A DNA stretch of 64,000 nucleotides, from assembly GCA_902805475.1 (NCBI GenBank), contig CADCSX010000002.1:930001-994000 (forward strand). The letters are read 5' to 3'. Source of the DNA: Entonaema liquescens (Eukaryota; Ascomycota; Sordariomycetes; Xylariales; Xylariaceae). Positions 21,447 to 34,500 of this stretch are shown in pieces; positions within the stretch are counted from its first letter, which is position 1, and every line of letters starts with the position of its first letter. Position numbers and translations under genes: made by a program. Below the pieces are notes generated by a model. That model was not told the DNA's origin. It searched no databases and saw nothing but the letters and a program-made list of their open reading frames with translations.

Positions 21447-24400
21447 CGTTGACGAAATACTGGTTCTTCACCAGTGTTTTACCTGTAACCTGTTCGAGCC
21501 GCCTAGAACGACGTTTTGTGAGGTTAAGGGGCTCAAGAAGGTAAGATGAGAATACAATGTTTCCGAGGTCTGCAAAAGCTGACAGAGCTTTCGATTACCC
21601 TTCGATTTGCTTTTCCACTCTTTGACAGCTTGAACTTTTGTCTTAGACAAGCTTTCAAAGCATAAAATGAGATTCCCGTAAACACAAGGATGAATGAATC
21701 GTCGGGTCGCATGAAGGAAATGATTATGCTCGATCGGATTATGCCTTAAGAAGTGGGTGAAGGTGAAGGTGTGGTGGCAGGGGATTGACACCTCTACCTT
21801 AACCCCCTTGACCTTGGCCGTATTTTCCGATTTCCGACTGAAAACTTACGATAGCTCAAAGATCAAAGTCTAAGGCTGAGCGACAACATAGTTCGCTGTA
21901 ATATCCGGGACCCTCTGCATGAAATGAAACCGAGACTAGGCAAAGACTTGTTTACCTCATGCCATGAGAAAAAGATACGGCTGGTTGAGCTGTTTTCTCG
22001 GCACCTGTTGGCGCTTCAACTTGCAGGAAGCGTCTCATTGACCTACGAGATGAAGGATTAAGCGCGAGCGGCTCTTGAACCCCGTTTAAGTCATGGGGTT
22101 TCACGATTTAAAAGACAAGACAGACGCCGTATCAAGGTTGGCTGCAGGAGGACCTGATCCTTATATGGATGAGAGGAAGAGAATCTCTGGAATGTGCTGC
22201 ATGTTCGACGTGTGCATACATATTTGTCTGACCATCAGGAAAAAAAAGGGAGCTGGTGAAAAAATCAAAAAAAATTCGATCGTAGGTTAGTGTACATCAC
22301 ATCACGCAGCTCACTGGAGAACATGTAGCTAGGGGGGCCCCTAGTCTGTTAGCCTCAGTCCACTTATTTAGTCCCGGTCAGTTAGCTCATACAGTAAAGA
22401 TAGCGTCGTATAACACTGTGGCGCACGGCTTTTTAAAGGAGCTCTTCAGTGGAGACAAGACGCAATACCGAGATACATCATGCGTGGTGGCTTACATGTA
22501 CAAGGGCTGCAGTGTCAATTCGTGGCTCCAGTAAGCATTCGATACGCGAATTGAACGTCGCATCGTTCTTATCTCTTTCATTTTAGTCGCTTGAATTCCA
22601 GAAGAGTCGGCAGATGACCGAAGACTAAGATAACCCTTTTCAGCGACGAATGGACTATTAAAGGGAAAACGCGACATGCACGCGCCCATCAATTAGATCG
22701 CGCGAGACTTTTAATAGGATATGTACAAACACATACCTCTTATGCAAAGTACTGCATTAGCGCAGGTGTACATACATACGTACCTTGATTGTACTTGGAC
22801 AAATGAAAAGAACAAGATGAAAGTTGTAGCGATGGGTCCCGTTGCTGAGCCACGCCTTCTGTTTTTCCTCTTTAGCGTTAGCCCCAAGCTCCTTTTGCTC
22901 CATAATATTTCCCTGCTTGGCTTTTGCTTAACCGTCGGAGCTTTCGGTTGGGTCTATGATCAGTTATGATCTTTGGTTCAACTGGGATTTCATCCCCGGA
23001 CTAACCAGATCTCGGCCAATTGCACCTTGCTACGCCAAACGTCTAATTTACACAAACTCTTCACCGATTTTTTGCCCTTGCTCAAAAATTATTGACCTTA
23101 GCTGTTTCGTACCTATGGTTTCGTACCTATATGGGCAGGTATGGTGACAAGTGTTTCTGTCGAAACTGTACGACCACGATGCGACCGAGATGTCGAAAAA
23201 TAGAGGAGAGAAAACTCCGTTTGGATATAGAGTAATGATGGCGGGCGTCTTCTGAGACGATGCTAACTTCCTGTATGGATTTGAAGTGACGAATGGCTGG
23301 TTAACGGTTTGCAGATGAAGGGTTATGGGATAGCCCCAGGCCTCCGCAGTAGCCTTCAGAACTGCAACTGTGGTAGGCTTTCTCGACCGCTTTTGCCCAC
23401 AATTCTTTTTAAACCTCATCTCATTTCAACTTACATCCAGAACATGCATACGTACTGTACGAATACTGCAGGCAGATGGATCCTAGCTCCGCCGTTGGCA
23501 TCTGGCTTGGAATTGTACTGGACGACAAAGAAGCACCGGAGACCTTAGTGGGACTTTCTCGTACATGGCTATTGTCTTTCTGGTATCTTGCTTGTTAGTT
23601 CGAGTTATCACTTTCTATCTAATAAAGGATGGAATCTCAACATGTACACTACACGACATTACACTACACTACACTACGCGGTGAGATGCCAAGTGGTACG
23701 GTACATGTGCGACTCCTTGTCTTCCCCATGATGCCCATGTCAGCCTTTTCCTAGGCCGCTTTTAGGACTAGGGCTCCGTGAAGCTTCTCCTTGCGCTTCC
23801 TCCCAGCGCTCCCTTCGGCTTCTATGCCCGCGCTGGCTCGATGGAACCCTGACGCTCCCTTTTTGGCCGCATTGCATAGCTTCACTAGGTAATATGCAGC
23901 CGCCTTTAGATAGATGACTACAGCCGCTAGCCAATCGATCGTCGATTCGGCACTCCGGGGCACCTTTCAAGAAATAATACCTCCTCTAGCCCGTCTTCTG
24001 ACAGCTTCGCTGCTTTTGATCTTTCCGATCTCGTTTCTTCCCCGCGGATGCGAGAGTATGTGTGGTCTGTATGTAGTGTAGGAATTATCTTTTTGGGCCT
24101 CTCTTTGACGACCCGTCCCACTCCTTTCTATTATTATTTCTCCCAAAGATCCAAACTAAGAGCTGTCTATGTGACGCTTGTCCACAACGTCCTTGTCTGG
24201 ACTCTTTGTTACGCTATCCTCATAGCGATATAATATTTCTACGAACTTCACGTCTCTCTTTGATGTCCTTGGGCTACCTTTTAGTCCTTCGGTTTTTTTT
24301 TTATATCTTATTTATTAATGACCTACGCTACTCGCCCGTGATCAACAACCACCATATCCGTACCGCTCGGACACCACACTCGCTATTACACTCGCTTAAG

Positions 24401-24599
24401 ATAGTATACACTTATACGCTACTCGAAACGAAGTTCAACGTTGAAATATCATCGCCAATTCACGAGTCTGAAAATCGCATTACGTTTACGTAAATCGTTA
24501 TGGCCTTTGTCGAAACACTTTTATAGCTGCTGGACTTAGGTAATTTTTTTATCCCCCGCGACTATTTCTCGCATCTTCGGGCTTGGCCCGTAGTTGAGG
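21447..24599. other. Intergenic region of about 3.1 kb
   Basis: This is the upstream region of RCE1 and of the Ser-rich membrane protein. A short tandem run of CACTA-type pentamers lies near 23660-23676. The minus-strand frame 23751-23963 has coding-like composition but no recognised family. I see no tRNA, rRNA or LTR. Confidence 0.45.
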
Positions 24600-27399
24600 A
24601 TGTCTTCGAACTCATCATCCTCCTCCCACTTGCCGAGGACACCGTTGCACGAGAGGTCGGACTCGGAAAATAACAAGCTGCAAATTCGCATGGTTCCTTA
24701 CTCACCGCCCAGACCTCTCGACGATGAAGATAGCAGATTGTCTCACGCAGATGAACATGTTGAGGAGGAGGAAGAAGATGTTCAGAGCGCAACTGACTCG
24801 GCAACTATCACGACACCAAGAACGCCAAAAGCCACGAGCCACGGAAGGAGAGGCTATGGCGCTGAATCATCCCGTTCGCAATCATTTTCGACACCTATTT
24901 CACCTTCAGCTGGGATCAAGGGTAGCGATGTTTCAGGGTCGAAACTCGCTTCTGGCTCAGGTGGTGTTGAACACACTGCCCCACAAACCCCTGTCATTAA
25001 CAGACCTTCATATGGAAGCAATATTAGGCGTATTAATCCCCAATCGCAGCCATCACCATCGCGCCACGATGACGGACCTTCACGGCCGAGGAGAGGAACC
25101 GTATCTAGACGAGATAACTACATCAGCGTAAACTCAGACAAAACTTTTACAATTGTACTCAAGCCAACGCAACAACGCCGTTCCGATAGATCGGAATCGA
25201 TTACCAAGTCGCTTCCCCTCTCTAACGTTTCTACCAACGTCTCCACTATCAGCTCTCACGAAGAAAGCTCTTTTGACGCATCCACCGAAGATCGTCCCGG
25301 CTCTCCGTTGAGCTCCGCGCTCGAGCGCAGCATCTCGCCCAATACATCGGGCTCCCCCTCCACAATCACAGCCCTACCAGAGGAGCTGGTCGAACCTTCA
25401 CCCTTCAATTATCGCATGGTTGGTGGCTTGCGCAGGGTTCCAATCACTCCTGATCCCAAAGGCAAGGGCAAGCAAAGGGAACTCTCGGAGTCCCCCTTAC
25501 CGCCATTGCCGGTAACGACCACCCCGTCACCGGAACCTTCATCTCCCCTCGCAACGAAGCCATCATTCAATTCCGAGGAGACCGCATCAACGATCGAAGA
25601 AACCACAAATTACAAAGTAATAGGTCGCAGCTCTCCCCCACTACCGGACACCGCAAGCATCGATGTTCCATCTTCATCCAGTAGCGTGAACTTCAAAGTT
25701 ATTGGACAATCATCCCCGGCGCAGACCCTGGCCTCGGCTGCTGGCACAGCATTCGCTGATACCCCGGCTAGCAAGAACTACGTCGTTTACGGCGATACGT
25801 CCTCATTAGCATCGTCGAGTACTCCTTTCCGTGGACACCGTTACCATCGTTCCGACGACAGCTCCCAACGCAGAGTACGTCAGAAATACTCACAAGAAAG
25901 CCTCCTCGTACCTCCACTTAGACCGCACAAGCGATCGTCATCTGAAAGTTTCGGCTATTCCAAGCAACGGTCTGGAGATAATCTTCGGGGTCGAGCGAAC
26001 TCATTCTCGTCTCTTTCGAGTATAGTCAGCCACGATAACGAGTCCCTATTCACTGGCTCCACCCCGAACGTCGTTCTTTTAAGCCATACGCCTTCCGTCT
26101 CATCTACCCCACAGCCCACATGGGCAGAACCATCGAGTGCAGCACAGCAAAGAGCAGGGATGGATACGCATCAATGGAGCTCACAGCTCTCGACTGTGAT
26201 GTCTGAGTATGAGGGTAGCGATCCTGGTTCCCGTGGTGCTTCCGCCGGTTCTATGGCGGAGCGGGTTAGTAGTCTTCTCGGAAGCAGGGACAGCAGACAC
26301 ATGCGTAGTATTTCGTCATCGTTGGTTCTAGAAAACTTGGAAACCCGATTATCGCGTTCAAGATCACATTCCCAAAGCGATTCCTTGGATCGACCAGCAC
26401 TTGTTTATTCAAGAGGAGGACTACCCACTCCTTCACCTCGTATGATTCGAGACCACGATGAACACGGCGACGGATTAGCAGATCTACAGCATCTTCAACA
26501 CAGATCATCCCGAACTCGTCTCGGGTTCTCTAGGCAAGCTTCGGACAGAAGTCTCCGCTCTAGCGTTAGCTCGCGTGCTGGGAGTCTGGTAGCTTCCTCT
26601 TTCCCATCTTGGGCAAGGTAAGATATTCGAGTATAAGACTCGAGATACCGTCAATGCTAATAGCTATCCCAGGCTCTACTACAGTAGTCCAGACCGACGC
26701 TGGCTTGCGCCTCTTTCCAGATCGCCTTCCGAGGTTAGCGATACCCGACCTTCGAGTGCCTTAGTAGGCGGTGGATCACCACCTCACGATCAGTACACCC
26801 AGCATATTCACAACCCACGTCGTCGACCGAGGGAAATAGGTCACTATAGCCAACAATCGGAAGATTCGATGGAAATTGCACCGGTTGCTGAAACCGGCGA
26901 CATACAACGGACTCCCAAGAAGAAATCGTCGAGTCTATGGTCGCCGCATCTTCGTATGGACACGCGGGCTAGTAATTTCAGCATGTGGAATGCACCCTCT
27001 ATCACCTGGTCTGCCGATAGCGGCGTCTTCGGGAGACGCAACTTCCAAGTGGTTCTATTTGTAACGGGATTTTTATTTCCCTTCGGTAAGTAGACTTATG
27101 TAGGTGAGATGCTGCATTTGCTAACACGGATAATAGCTTGGATGATTGCAGCGGTCTTACCGCTACCCCCGAAGCCAACACTCGCCATGGAAGAGCATGC
27201 CTATAGTGCGACCCGGTTTCCTGCTCCGGACCAAGGGGAACCTCCTAAGGGACGACTTGTTCTTAACGACGACGCCCGATACCAGAGCGCGCGATGGTGG
27301 AGAAACATCAACCGTTTCATGGCTATCGCAGGACTCATAATTCTCGGTGCGGTTGTCGCTCTTGTTGTGGTGGGCGTTCGGGAACGATGGGGCCGATAA
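24600..27399 (+). CDS. Large serine-rich protein with two C-terminal transmembrane segments
   Basis: The function is unknown. Three exons, 24600-26617, 26673-27085 and 27137-27399, give 897 residues. I chose the ATG at 24600, the first in frame. About 780 residues are Ser/Pro/Arg-rich and probably cytosolic and disordered. They contain three related short motifs, SPFNYRMVGGLRRVP, NYKVIGRSSPPLP and NFKVIGQSSPAQ, plus a fourth variant NYVVYGDTSS. After exon 2 comes a hydrophobic hairpin region (VVLFVTGFLFPFAWMIAAVLPLP), which is split by the second intron. A second membrane helix follows (IAGLIILGAVVALVVVGV), then a short basic tail. This domain order matches a conserved family of uncharacterised fungal serine-rich proteins that I recall. 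Many SP/TP and RxxS sites suggest phosphorylation. Confidence 0.85.
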
Positions 27400-28824
27400 T
27401 GACGATGGTGATGACGGCTCCCTACGCGCCCAACTCATAACCCACAACCCAAATACCTTTCTATTTCATCCTCGAAACGACGAACTATGATTATTTTACG
27501 TAATATATAATCACGATCTCACGAGCCATGCGGCTGCACATAACCACCACCTTTTAGACGATTCCGGGTCGACAACCCGATATCATCATTCCACCATATT
27601 ATTACATCTTCTGCCGCCACATATTCGTCCGTCTTCGCTTTTTTCTTCATTTCTCCACGCCTTTGATTTTACGAACTTTGTACAGCTTACGACTTAACTC
27701 TTTACGACAATCTCTTTCGAAAAAACAAAAAACCCTTTTTATATTTTTATTGTACTTTTGCTAGAAAAAGTTTTTATTTTTAGATGGGAGCAAACGGGAC
27801 ATGATACCCCTCGAACCAAATTGTTTTGGCTTTGGAGTCGGGACGTACGGAGTGTCTGGAGAACGAGACATACCTCCACTTCAGGTACGCTTTTTGTTGG
27901 TTGCTTTCTTGTCGACGCGGTTGGGCTTGGCCACGTTGAATGTTGGGTAGTTTCGGGGACGGGAGTTGGCACGATGGATGAGGAAAATGAGGATTTTTCA
28001 CTACGACGATTGCTTCCTCTGCAGAGGAAGGCGTTTTGCGATGAAACGAGACGAGACGAAAGGAGAGGAGAAAAAAGGTTGTCGAGACCTGTGGAATGGA
28101 GACGCAAAGGATTCGCGGAGGAAATTACGTTACGCTATGTTACGTTCGCGCTGGGGTATCTACAAATGCCCTCAGCAGCTCGAGTAGGGAAGAGAAGGGA
28201 ATAGCTATATGCTGAAGAAGAAAAAGTCCAGATTCGATGCCGTTACGGATGGAGATCTGCGTAATGTCTTTCACGCCTTGTTCCCCGGTAGCTAGATTAG
28301 TTGCAGATACAGACAGATAGACAGACGTACGAAATCACGCCTGCGATGACGAGAGCTTACGAATTGAAAAGTCATTTCGAGAATCGAATTTACTGGTGCT
28401 ATTAAGTGAACCAACTATCTTGCCGTTCAAGTTATGATTGTATATGAACTAAATTAATTGTAAAATCGTCAATGTTGCATTACATGTAAATGTCTTGTCT
28501 ATTACGTTCGTCTTGTTCAACCCCGACCCTTAGCCAGAGTGATATTACCGAGCCTCTTACCTCATTCTACCTCATGACATTACTCCCTCTCATCTATCGT
28601 GACATATGACCTGCCATTCAAACATAAACTGCTCATTAATCTATCAACTCACTCCCAAGCCTAGATCCTAGACCGCCGAACTTGAATCATGCCACTCGAA
28701 TTCCACTCTTACGGATTCTGTACCACAGTTCATTACTCTACTAGCCTTAAGTTCGTACCAAAGCTCAGCACTAACCAACCTCAGCATCGAATTTCTCGAG
28801 AAGTCAACCATGTGAGTGAATAAA
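27400..28824. other. Intergenic region between convergent genes
   Basis: These are the 3' flanks of the Ser-rich protein gene and of ALE1. The plus-strand open frame at 27758-28204 overlaps an opposing open frame and has no recognisable domain. I regard it as chance. Confidence 0.5.
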
Positions 28825-30770
28825 TCACAATTCCTTCTTCTTCTCCTCCTTTTCACTCTTCTTCCCATCAACATCCTTCCTAACTCTCTCCACCTCCTCT
28901 CTTAGCTCCTGCAACGCCTCATCAATATCCTTGCCCGGGTCCGCGCTCAGACCTAATATCTGACCATCCGCGCTCGAGGAGCGAGACGTCCTGCCGGTGC
29001 CGGTGCCGCGGCCGCGAGTGCGTTCTTCCTGCATCCGGCGGAGTTGGGATTTCGCCGGCGACGCGAAGAATGCTAAGCTAAGGCCAGTAGTGGCCAGAGC
29101 GTAGAAATACACGCGGCCCCATGCGCGGAGTGAGTCGTCTAGGCTTAGGATGATAAAGGGTGATACGGCAAACGAGAAGGTTGTTTGCGTTGCTACCCAC
29201 GAAGCTATGTCGTAATACCTTTTACTGGGGAGTGGCTTCTGCGTGATTGGGTCGAGGAAGAAGGGTCGTACGTGACGGCGGTAGTCTAAAAGAGTCTATT
29301 AGTTGGATTTGCTTGGGATAGAGGGTGGGAGAAGGAAAGGAAGAGTGAGTTAAAAACGAAGATAGAACATACTCTTTGCGGCTGTCTGAATAAAACTGGC
29401 GAAGACAAAAGTCAGGTAATATCCCGGGTAGAAGCCGTGCCAGAACGCGCTGGTGGTGAAGGTAGCCAAGCTGGCGCGGAAGCCCGGTTTCTTGTTTCGA
29501 GGTGTCACGCGTAGATATATGTAATAGCGTAGCCATTTGTTCGTGTTCATATTCCAGTTCTCGAGGTACGCGCGGCTGTTCTGCGCTAACTCCACGCCCC
29601 AAGGATTGATATTTTGTAGGCGATTCCAAGAGACCTTACCCGTCACGGGGTCTACGCCGTTATAACCAAGGCCGGAGAGAATACATGAACCCTCCGCTAG
29701 GCACCACACTCCGTAGTACTTACACCGGGTTGTGAAGCCTACCATGTGCATGATCAAAACGCGGCGTAAAAAGCCTGCGGGAGGAGAGCGGTCAACGAGG
29801 AGCGCCTCGGGGCTGTACCACTTGCTTAAGTTTAAAAAGAGCCAAATCCACCCCAGACCGCTTGCTAATTTCAAGGTAGCGGGTGTTCCGCTCCTAGGAA
29901 TCTTGCGCTTCTTCCTGGTAGGCGGCTTCTTGGCAGGGTCGATAGTAGCCGGCACGTCAAACATGGAACAGTCGATCCATCCGCGATACTCGTTATAATC
30001 AAAGGCCGGGCCGGTCAAGAGACCCGGGAAGAATAACACGTATCCAGCATAGTCGAGCAGACCGGGTAGATTGATTATTCTTCTACTCTTCTGGAAGTCG
30101 CTGAGCTGATCCTCAGGTAAGGTGCCGTCCGCCACGTTCCAAGCAAAGGCAGAGAGCTTCATAACGAGCACCATTTGCGCACCGGTGATATCGACAGCGG
30201 ATGGGTTAGCGTCAAATTGGCGACTGAGCTGGTTTACGGCCATATGGCCCATGAGGAAGACAAAGGCCATCCATGGCATGTAGGCGGACGTTCGTAAGTA
30301 GTAGGCGAGCATATGTAACGGCAGATGAGATGAAGAGGGTTCGAACACCGGCCCATAGCGAGAATAAGCCTATGAGATAGAATAGACCTCCTCTATTAAC
30401 TAGTCAGCAACCAATATCTCTTAGATACTCTATATGGAGGTACAGTGTGTAACCGGAGATGTGTTCGGGGATGTGTCCGTACCCTATATTAAATAGATTC
30501 TTGTATTCGGGGCGAGCATCTGGCACACGCTTCAAGAGGCCAGCAAGCGGGTAGGAAGCGAGGAGGGAGAAGATGAGCTTGACTGTGTATTTGACGATAT
30601 TAGCAATCTATTACTGGTAGATAGGAGTCAAGTCGTGTAAAACCTACGTTCATCAGCCGAGGCCCCTACTACCCCGGACAACCACTCGAATGCTATACCG
30701 AGTCAGCGTAATTGATCTCTTCTAAAGAGCGAATATACTTGACCATACGTATATTAATATAAGGAAGCAT
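28825..30770 (-). CDS. ALE1: MBOAT lysophospholipid acyltransferase (Ale1/Lpt1/Slc4 type), one frame break
   Basis: The enzyme acylates lysophospholipids at the ER in the Lands cycle. I read five exons on the minus strand: 30770-30749, 30692-30648, 30582-30483, 30392-29373 and 29285-28825. The protein opens MLPYINIPFEWLSGVVGAS, and SLLASYPLAGLLKRVPDARP follows. Conserved MBOAT blocks are YMPWMAFVFLMGHM, VDITGAQMVLVMKLSAF, the NWNMNTNKWLRYYIY block, and TSAFWHGFYPGYYL with the catalytic His. The C-terminal tail is Lys/Glu-rich. Near base 30310 there is one surplus base between VRTLFISSAVTY and AYYLRTSAY. Removing it makes the total exactly 549 codons including the stop. An assembly indel is the simplest reading for so conserved a gene. 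Confidence 0.92.
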
Positions 30771-31541
30771 CCTGTATGTGTGCGATTTGTCTATTTCGAT
30801 AATCGATCATAACTCTTATACAGTCAAGTAATGGGAAGTGTCGTGTCTATAGTGTCGTCTTAGGAAGAAAATGGTGGATAGAGAATAGAGTCGAAATCGG
30901 AAACGGGAAACGAGAAGCAAACTATGCTACGTGCGTAAATGCTGTAGACATAATATTAGTAGTATAGTATTAGACTTCTAAAATCGGCTTTTAATGCCGG
31001 ACAAGTGAAGTTAAAGAGAGTGTCCCACAACCATAACCAAAGGGTTGGGACAATACAGGGTTTCGAATGGGGCCCGTCGTAGGTTGCAGGTTGCGGGTTT
31101 GGAAGCTTTGTTGAAGCTAAGAACCTAACCTAGAAAATGTTTAAAGTGGGTGGGCGGCGTGGTGCGTAGTGATGTCACCCGCCAAAATCACATGAGTGGG
31201 TCACCTCGGCCATGTGCCAATTGGCGTTGGCGCATGTGCTAGCTTGTATTTCCAGTCAAGTCTTATGTAAGTCGAAATCTTAACCACGGGCAACCCCCTT
31301 TTCACTTATGAAAAGTATTAACCCTTTCTTTCGTTTTTTTCTTATTCTTTATATTTATATCTAGCAGGCAGCTAATTAGGTAGCAACATTGGTATAACGT
31401 TACCCTTAACTATAGCTAGGTAGTTACGTAGAAACATCATTAAGATGAGGTGTATGCCCTCAAAGCGTAATTCGTGCCCATTTCTTCAACTCCTCCCTGC
31501 AAGCCACACATCCCCTTTTAAACTCTCGGCGATACTCTCTC
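30771..31541. other. Intergenic region between ALE1 and APC1
   Basis: This is the upstream region of ALE1 and the 3' flank of APC1. No gene is visible. A pyrimidine-rich stretch lies near 31315-31345. Confidence 0.5.
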
Positions 31542-34500
31542 TTAGCCACCCCTCTCCACTCCAGCTAAGTTCCTTCTTCTCGTTGCTGTTGTCCCTCGAG
31601 TTATCTTCATTGGCCCTCTCTTCTGCTTGTGTTTTCTAGCTCTCCATTCGAACCATTCAAATAATCCCTTTAAACCGAGCAGGTCGTCCCTATTCCCGCT
31701 AGCGATCACGTCTTCTAGTACTAGACGGGCGTCAACCGCGGTGGCAGCGCTGTTGCTTACATCAGGACCACCCACGCCGCGGTCAAGGACGATACCGCGT
31801 TCCGCGTGCGTAAGTTTTGCAATCCCGGTACCGCATCAAATAGCCATTCGAGCGGTTGAGACGCTGTATCTGCGGATAGAGAGCTGCCGAGCCCACCTTG
31901 GCGGCCGAGCGCGAGCATAGTGGTCGCAAACGGGCTGTCACTAACGGGTCGTCTACGGAGGTATAATGCCTGCGAACGTTTAAATGCTTCAGCATATTCT
32001 AGATGGGCCTCGAAGTTCAATTCGAGGTTCCAGAAGTCTGATGATATAGTCCTGACTCTTTGCACATCATTGAGCGGAGGTAGCAAGCACGGCGTCATAC
32101 GCACTTCTTCCTCCGCCGAGTTTTTCAAACGGATGGCAATCGGAACACTGACGGGTGCGTTCGTAGAAACGTCCTTCGTAACAAGGCACCTAGGGTCGGT
32201 GGCTAATACCCAAAAATGCCGGAATGCTTGTAAATGGCTCTTGTTATCTTGCACCGAATCTGGGAAGACAGGATAGAAGGCAACAAGCAGCGAGGCGATA
32301 GCTAAGTTGGACGTGTTGAAAGTCTGTGTGCCGCAGCCGAGTGATAGTGCGCCCATAGCCATATGTGTCGCCATATGCGAGCCATAGGTTGTATCTGGGT
32401 CGTTGCGGCCATGGAGTGAGCGTAGGTAACGAAGAACTTCCAAGTCGCATGTGCCCGCCATAACAATTGCGCATGAGAGCGAAACTATGTCAAGGCACAT
32501 GCATCCCGTTACGTGTACAATTCTTTCGTCGAAATCGTCGTTCCGGCTGGGATGGCGGCATTGACCATAATATCGGCGAATATAGGAGAGCAGAAGATCG
32601 CGTACTTTTAAATTTCCCGATCCAGCAAATCGTAGCGCTATAGAGAAGCAGAGGCCAGCTAGGATTGTGAGGAACGGCAAGTGTGTTGAGTTAAGCGGTC
32701 CAGCGGATAGATGATCTGGAACGTATGGGGATGGTTGTAATCTGTGATGATATTGCCGTGGAAGATTCTTACGAATCCAGTCCTGTGTTGGTTCGATCTC
32801 CGACCATAGGATAAGATGTTTAGCAACAGTGCGCAGCAATAGAATGTCGGGGCGGATATAGTCAAATTGTAAAGAAGAGTCGGGCACGTCGATCTTCCTA
32901 GCTACTATATGATCTTCTGATTTCATATATATGAGCGCGATAGCTACAACAGCAGCGGCAGTCGATCTGTCTAATATATGCACGTGCTCCGCTTTCTTGG
33001 TGGCCGAAGCGAGAGTTAATAGTTTTTCCGTGATTCGCATGTCATGGAGACCCTTCAAGTCAGTTCCTTTCCCCAAGTTGATAAAACCAAGAGCGAATCC
33101 CGCAGCTAACCGGTAGCACTCCGTACGTAATGGTTCTTCATCATCTTCCGTTTCTATATGTTCAATTTCGGACATCATAATCTCGCTCATCCGCCGATGC
33201 TGACTATTGCAATAAAGCACGCCTATTCCCATGATACCCGTTGTTTGCGTTAGGGGAGATAGATTCAACTCGGCAGCACCCCGAGGGAGCATTCTTGTGA
33301 CATGAACGGACAATAGACGGGTGATAAGGGAGTCCATGGTTCCAATATAAGATGCGGCCAAGCCCAATAGCAACCCTATAGACGTCATGGTATGCTTCGG
33401 CGTTAGATATTTGAAAGCAACCCATTTAGCAACGCCTTTAAGGTGTCCGTTGAGACCTAGCGCTAAGAGGAACCCGGCATGTCTATTACTTAGATCATTG
33501 CCGGGTTTGTTATAGAGAATCCATGATGTATCTATTCCCTTCGCCTGGCGTGAGATGGATAATCCGCCAGCAACGCCAGAGTGGAAGAAAGCCCATGCGA
33601 TTCTCTCCTCAGTAAATAGCGACTTGTCAACTCCTACCGTCACATTGTTCGGTTGAACGGTACAATTCAGGACAAAGCCATTGATGTGGAATTTCTGAGT
33701 GAGCAGAGGGAATCGAAGCCCGTAATTCATTAGACCACGGCCGGCTGGTATAGATAAAGTATTATTGGCGAGTCTTGTTACCATGTCCTTTTGTTGCTCG
33801 AGATAGTAAGCCTCCGTCCATCCAGGTAGTGGGTCTAGACGTATAATTCGCGGTTTTGTTGTGTTTAGCATGAGTTTGGTTTCGTCAAGGCGCCGGTCAT
33901 CCTTGAAGATAGCACGGATCACTGCCTGCTTATCGCTCTCTGCAATGTCGTCTGATGGGGCATCACTAAACTCCATAACGTTCTGACAGAGAGAATTGAA
34001 ATCCCAAGAAGCAACATGAGTCGGCGCCTAAATAACGTCAGTATAGTGGGCTGTGGCAATTCATTAAGAAGACTCACGAGGACATTAGCTGAACGAATAT
34101 GGAGATCATTCGACTGTGTTAACACTGACCCGACATCGCCTCTGTTAACTAGGTCCAGCATCCCCTTAGACCACTTGGACGGAGGGGATGGTTGGCATTG
34201 GGCGATAGCGTCCTGGAGCGGGACAAGGACATGTTCTGGCAGCGATTCCAAAACCATTGGCGTGACACCGCTTTGATGCATGGCTTCGACGAAGTCTGCT
34301 GGTGATCTCCTTCGGAGAGAGAGGGTCTTGAAAAGATCTTCGAACATTTTCGTACGCGGGATTATCGAATAAACCATGGTTGATCGTATAGGCGGTACAA
34401 GGGTTGGTGGGTTTGGTTGTGGTGATAGATTCGTTCGGATCCAGTCAAGTACATTCCAGTAGGCTGGTTCTGGGGGTTTAACTGACACGGAAATATTCGT

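Noticed and set aside
23751..23963. Coding-like minus-strand frame in the 3.1 kb gap
   Set aside because: Alanine/lysine-rich composition but no start context, splice sites or family; not enough to call a gene.
27758..28204. 148-residue plus-strand open frame after the Ser-rich gene
   Set aside because: It overlaps a similar frame on the other strand, has no recognised family, and sits in the 3' flank of two convergent genes.
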